A stretch of 64,000 nucleotides of DNA from PHAA01 sp964494735 (GTDB lineage Bacteria > Bacillota > Syntrophomonadia > Syntrophomonadales > Syntrophomonadaceae). Every line of letters starts with the position of its first letter. Positions within the stretch are counted from its first letter, which is position 1. Positions 61,583 to 64,000 of this stretch are shown here, in pieces. A program made the position numbers and the translations under genes. The stretch spans positions 1 through 64,000 of the forward strand of contig CAZBSD010000008.1 in NCBI GenBank assembly GCA_964494735.1, written 5' to 3'. The notes under the pieces are model-generated. The model did no database searches. It was given only the letters and a program-made list of their open reading frames with translations, and had not been told where the DNA came from.

Positions 61583-61852
61583 TTAAAAGATACTGACCAG
61601 GATGCGGATGACAATGCTTTGCACCAGCGAAAGCACCAGCAGCACCACTATAGGGGAGAAATCAAGCCCCCCCGCGGCCGGTATGAGTTTGCGGAAAGGT
61701 GCCATGATGGGTTCGGTGACGTCATAGACAAATCTTAACAGGGGCTGATAAGGATTATGACGAATGAAGGAGAGTATACAGCGGATTATAATCAGCCATA
61801 TTAGGACTTCAAATACGACATTTACTATCTGAATGATCGATGTAGGGTTCAA
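61583..61852 (-). CDS. ylmG: YggT family membrane protein
   Basis: TTG 61852 follows GGGAGG with eight bases between and gives 89 residues; earlier starts would overlap proC. Two hydrophobic helices flank the family segment CILSFIRHNPYQPLLRFVYDVTEPIMAPFRKLIPA. YggT/YlmG proteins affect division and nucleoid placement. It sits 20 bases after proC. Confidence 0.92.
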   Translation of the reverse strand: MNPTSIIQIVNVVFEVLIWLIIIRCILSFIRHNPYQPLLRFVYDVTEPIMAPFRKLIPAAGGLDFSPIVVLLVLSLVQSIVIRILVSIF

Positions 61853-61871
61853 AAAGTTAGCCTCCCAATAA

Positions 61872-62675
61872 TTAATCAGTGCCCAGTTCGACAGAGCGCT
61901 GCCGGGCACGTTCTACCGCCGCGAAAAAGGCCTCTCTCAGACCACCCGCCTCCAATTCTCTCAGACCGGCGATAGTGGTGCCGCCCGGGGATGTCACCTG
62001 GGCTTTGAGGACCGCGGGATGTTCACCGGTCGCCTCCAGCATGGCAATACTGCCCTTCAGAGTCTGCAATACCAGGCGCCGGCTTACATCGCTGCTCAAT
62101 CCGGTACTGAGGGAGGCATCCATGAACGCCTCGGCCAGCAGGAACGCATAAGCGGGACCGCTGCCGGATACAGCGGTGACCGCATCCATATATGTTTCAT
62201 CGATAATAATGGCCAGACCCACCCTGGTCAGAATAGCCTGTACCATATCCAGATCGGCGGGGCGGACGTTCTTGCCACAAGCCAGGGCTGATGCTCCCTC
62301 ACCCACTAAACAAGGTGTATTAGGCATCACTCGTATTACCGGCACCGATTCGGGCAACTCTCTTTCGATATTGGCGGTCTTTATCCCGGCCGCGATCGAA
62401 ACCAGCAGTTTATCCTGGTTCCAGTGGTCGCGGGTGGCCTGCAGGACGGTCTTGATCTGGCCCGGTTTTACTGCCAGGATGATGATATCAGCGTTGATTA
62501 CGACCTCATCGGCCGAAGCCTCCCGGGCATCGAATTCCTGGGCAAATAGTCGGACCTGGGCCGGGTCTGTATCGTATACATAAACAGTGTCGTAGCTGGC
62601 TCGATCGCTGCTTATGCCTTTCATCAGGGCATATCCCATTTTGCCGCATCCGATTATTCCCAATCGGGCTGGCAT
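61872..62675 (-). CDS. proC: Pyrroline-5-carboxylate reductase
   Basis: This 267-residue protein reduces pyrroline-5-carboxylate to proline with NAD(P)H. The Rossmann motif is LGIIGCGKMGYALM, followed by VILAVKPGQ-like IILAVKPGQI and RVMPNTPCLVGEGASAL. The C-terminal TAVSGSGPAYAFLLAEAFMDA is the active-site signature. The ATG at 62675 overlaps the sepF stop by one base (a GTG three bases earlier is also possible). Its place between sepF and yggT is common in clostridia. Confidence 0.95.
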   Translation of the reverse strand: MPARLGIIGCGKMGYALMKGISSDRASYDTVYVYDTDPAQVRLFAQEFDAREASADEVVINADIIILAVKPGQIKTVLQATRDHWNQDKLLVSIAAGIKTANIERELPESVPVIRVMPNTPCLVGEGASALACGKNVRPADLDMVQAILTRVGLAIIIDETYMDAVTAVSGSGPAYAFLLAEAFMDASLSTGLSSDVSRRLVLQTLKGSIAMLEATGEHPAVLKAQVTSPGGTTIAGLRELEAGGLREAFFAAVERARQRSVELGTD

Positions 62676-63115
62676 CACCTTTTTCCTCCAAAGGGATCAG
62701 ACATGAAAAAATCGTTCTTACGCATCAGGTTCTTACTGTCAGCGGTTATCTCCACCGTGGATGGAGCAAACAAAAAGATGTTTTGTCCTAATTGCTGAGT
62801 GTGTCCATCCAGTGCATATACCGCACCACTGATGAAATCGATGATTTTTTGGGAAACCTCCGGTGCCGTTGATTCAAAATTCACAATAACCTGTTTACGG
62901 TTTTTCAGGTGGTCGACCAGGGCTTGAACCTCCTCAAAGCGGTCAGGTTCACACACCACCACTTTGGCACCCTTGCCCCCGGTGTGAAGAGCAACCACAT
63001 TGGCGGTCGAGCGGTTGTCCCGGTCCATCGCCAGCGGGCGCTGCTCGAACTCATAATCTTCTTGAACCTCAGACTGAACCCCCAGCCACTTCCATACACT
63101 GTCCATAACTCCCAT
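62675..63115 (-). CDS. sepF: SepF cell-division protein
   Basis: This 146-residue protein bundles and anchors FtsZ. An N-terminal amphipathic membrane helix (MGVMDSVWKWLGV) and an acidic linker precede the globular SepF domain from about residue 48. The domain has VVVCEPDRFEEVQALVDHLKNRKQVIVNFES and FISGAVYALDGHTQQLG, which define the family. ATG start with AGGAGG. Confidence 0.95.
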   Translation of the reverse strand: MGVMDSVWKWLGVQSEVQEDYEFEQRPLAMDRDNRSTANVVALHTGGKGAKVVVCEPDRFEEVQALVDHLKNRKQVIVNFESTAPEVSQKIIDFISGAVYALDGHTQQLGQNIFLFAPSTVEITADSKNLMRKNDFFMSDPFGGKR

Positions 63116-63150
63116 TACGTTTGCCTCCTGTTCTGTAATTCCGGTTACAA

Positions 63151-63828
63151 CTACTTAAATAAAGCACTGCCGATACGAACAATATCGGCTCCTTCTTCAA
63201 CAGCCACCTCATAATCCTGCGACATGCCCATGGAAAGGTGGCGAAGGCGTACATTCTCTAATTTCAGACCCATCATTCTGGACTTTAGGACGGCCAATTC
63301 TTTAAACACCGGCCGGCTCTGTTCGGGATCGGGATCCTCCTCAGCCATGGTCATCAACCCTGTGACTTGCAAGGCCGGGAGTTGTCCGATAGATCGCAGA
63401 AATTCCTCCACGTCGCCAGGGCCCAGTCCGGTTTTGTTTTCCGCCCCGCTTATATTGACCTGAACCAGGACCGGCACCTGGATGCCCAGCATCAAGCCCC
63501 GCTTATTGATTTCGGCCGCCAATGCCCAGCGATCCAACGAATGTATCAGGTAAGCCTGGCCTACCACTTCTTTGACCTTGTTGGTCTGCAGTCTGCCGAT
63601 GAGGTGCCATCGAGCCTGGGGAAGAGAATTTTTCTTGTGTCTCAATTCCCGGACCCGGTTTTCTCCGAAGTCGATGATACCCTGCCCGTAAGCTTGCCCG
63701 ACCGCTTCCACTCCCACCGTCTTGGTGACGGCTACCAGGGTGATGTCGCTTCCGCTGCGGCCGCTCTTATTGGCGGCCCGGTCTATCTTATGCCGGATAT
63801 CACTTAATCTAGTCGCTATATCTTGCAT
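63151..63828 (-). CDS. yggS: YggS family pyridoxal-phosphate protein
   Basis: This 225-residue protein has the fold of alanine racemase domain I and no known catalytic activity, acting in PLP homeostasis. The PLP lysine is in LVAVTKTVG near residue 35. IDFGENRVRE, WHLIGRLQTNKVK and LSMGMSQDYEVAVEEGADIVRIGS are the usual family blocks. It opens the sepF cluster, as ylmE does in Bacillus. Confidence 0.95.
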   Translation of the reverse strand: MQDIATRLSDIRHKIDRAANKSGRSGSDITLVAVTKTVGVEAVGQAYGQGIIDFGENRVRELRHKKNSLPQARWHLIGRLQTNKVKEVVGQAYLIHSLDRWALAAEINKRGLMLGIQVPVLVQVNISGAENKTGLGPGDVEEFLRSIGQLPALQVTGLMTMAEEDPDPEQSRPVFKELAVLKSRMMGLKLENVRLRHLSMGMSQDYEVAVEEGADIVRIGSALFK

Positions 63829-63844
63829 GTTTCCGCCTATCCAA

Positions 63845-64000
63845 CTATATTTTAGCAGGAGGATTGGTGACTATAAAGTCATTTTTGTCTAATCCTTCGA
63901 CCAGCACTACGTCACCCTTCTGCTTGATTATCTCTATCGTCTTGAAAGTAGTAAATTCGCCAATGGAACAGTATACACCTTTTTGTCCGTCTTTTTCTAC
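63845..64000 (-). CDS. HlyD-like efflux adaptor, C-terminal end only
   Basis: The minus strand is open from the window edge to TAG at 63845-63847, giving the last 51 residues of a larger protein. The sequence contains KGVYCSIGEFTTFKTIEII and LVEGLDKNDFIVTNPP. This is the barrel-end pattern of HlyD/RND-type periplasmic adaptor proteins, which precede yggS in several clostridia. Everything upstream is outside the window. Confidence 0.55.
   Translation of the reverse strand, partial: VEKDGQKGVYCSIGEFTTFKTIEIIKQKGDVVLVEGLDKNDFIVTNPPAKI

Overview
The window looks like a draft scaffold from a low-GC-type Gram-positive (Bacillota) spore-former, most likely a relative of Syntrophomonas. The indications are AddAB instead of RecBCD, DivIVA and SepF, MurT/GatD, a Spo0A-type sensor kinase, a 21-residue SpoVM homologue, and a complete short-chain (butyrate-type) beta-oxidation operon. 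The taxonomic placement is inference. One run of 100 N (10719-10818) marks an assembly gap inside a tandem repeat.

Layout. 1-4585 is an AT-rich surface-polysaccharide segment on the minus strand (polymerase-like, glycosyltransferase, flippase, DUF4238). It ends abruptly at a GC-rich backbone near 4590. 4606-10624 holds a DUF2892 protein, a membrane-anchored beta-lactamase-fold hydrolase, a MarR/DUF6544 pair with a clear autoregulated promoter, and a D,D-carboxypeptidase. 11292-19419 holds a PAS histidine kinase and addBA, separated and flanked by copies of a 29-bp palindromic repeat. 20014-28495 is the catabolic core: a sigma-54 activator followed by hbd, crt, a CoA-transferase, thiolase and a long acyl-CoA dehydrogenase. 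A textbook -24/-12 promoter and two inverted-repeat candidate activator sites precede hbd. 28627-37681 carries transporters, SpoVM, a DinG-like helicase, a Lon-like protease and small proteins. 37848-43766 is an unusual group: a GH3-type adenylating enzyme, a GGDEF/HD-GYP receptor, a ThiF/E1-like enzyme and a tiny ORF with its own promoter. 43769-51801 joins cell-envelope genes (glycosyltransferase, MurT, GatD) to a polyprenyl synthase and a YtpB-type terpene synthase, preceded by PFL and ACT-domain genes. 51804-64000 is housekeeping: ileS, nth, a polar amino-acid ABC transporter, and the divIVA-yggT-proC-sepF-yggS division cluster.

How the parts work together. The beta-oxidation genes cover every step from a short acyl-CoA to acetyl-CoA plus CoA activation, but no electron-transfer flavoprotein is present. 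Transcription appears tied to sigma-54 and the neighbouring PAS-AAA+-Fis activator. The division and envelope genes form conventional Gram-positive neighbourhoods. I found no rRNA, tRNA, CRISPR array or intact transposase.
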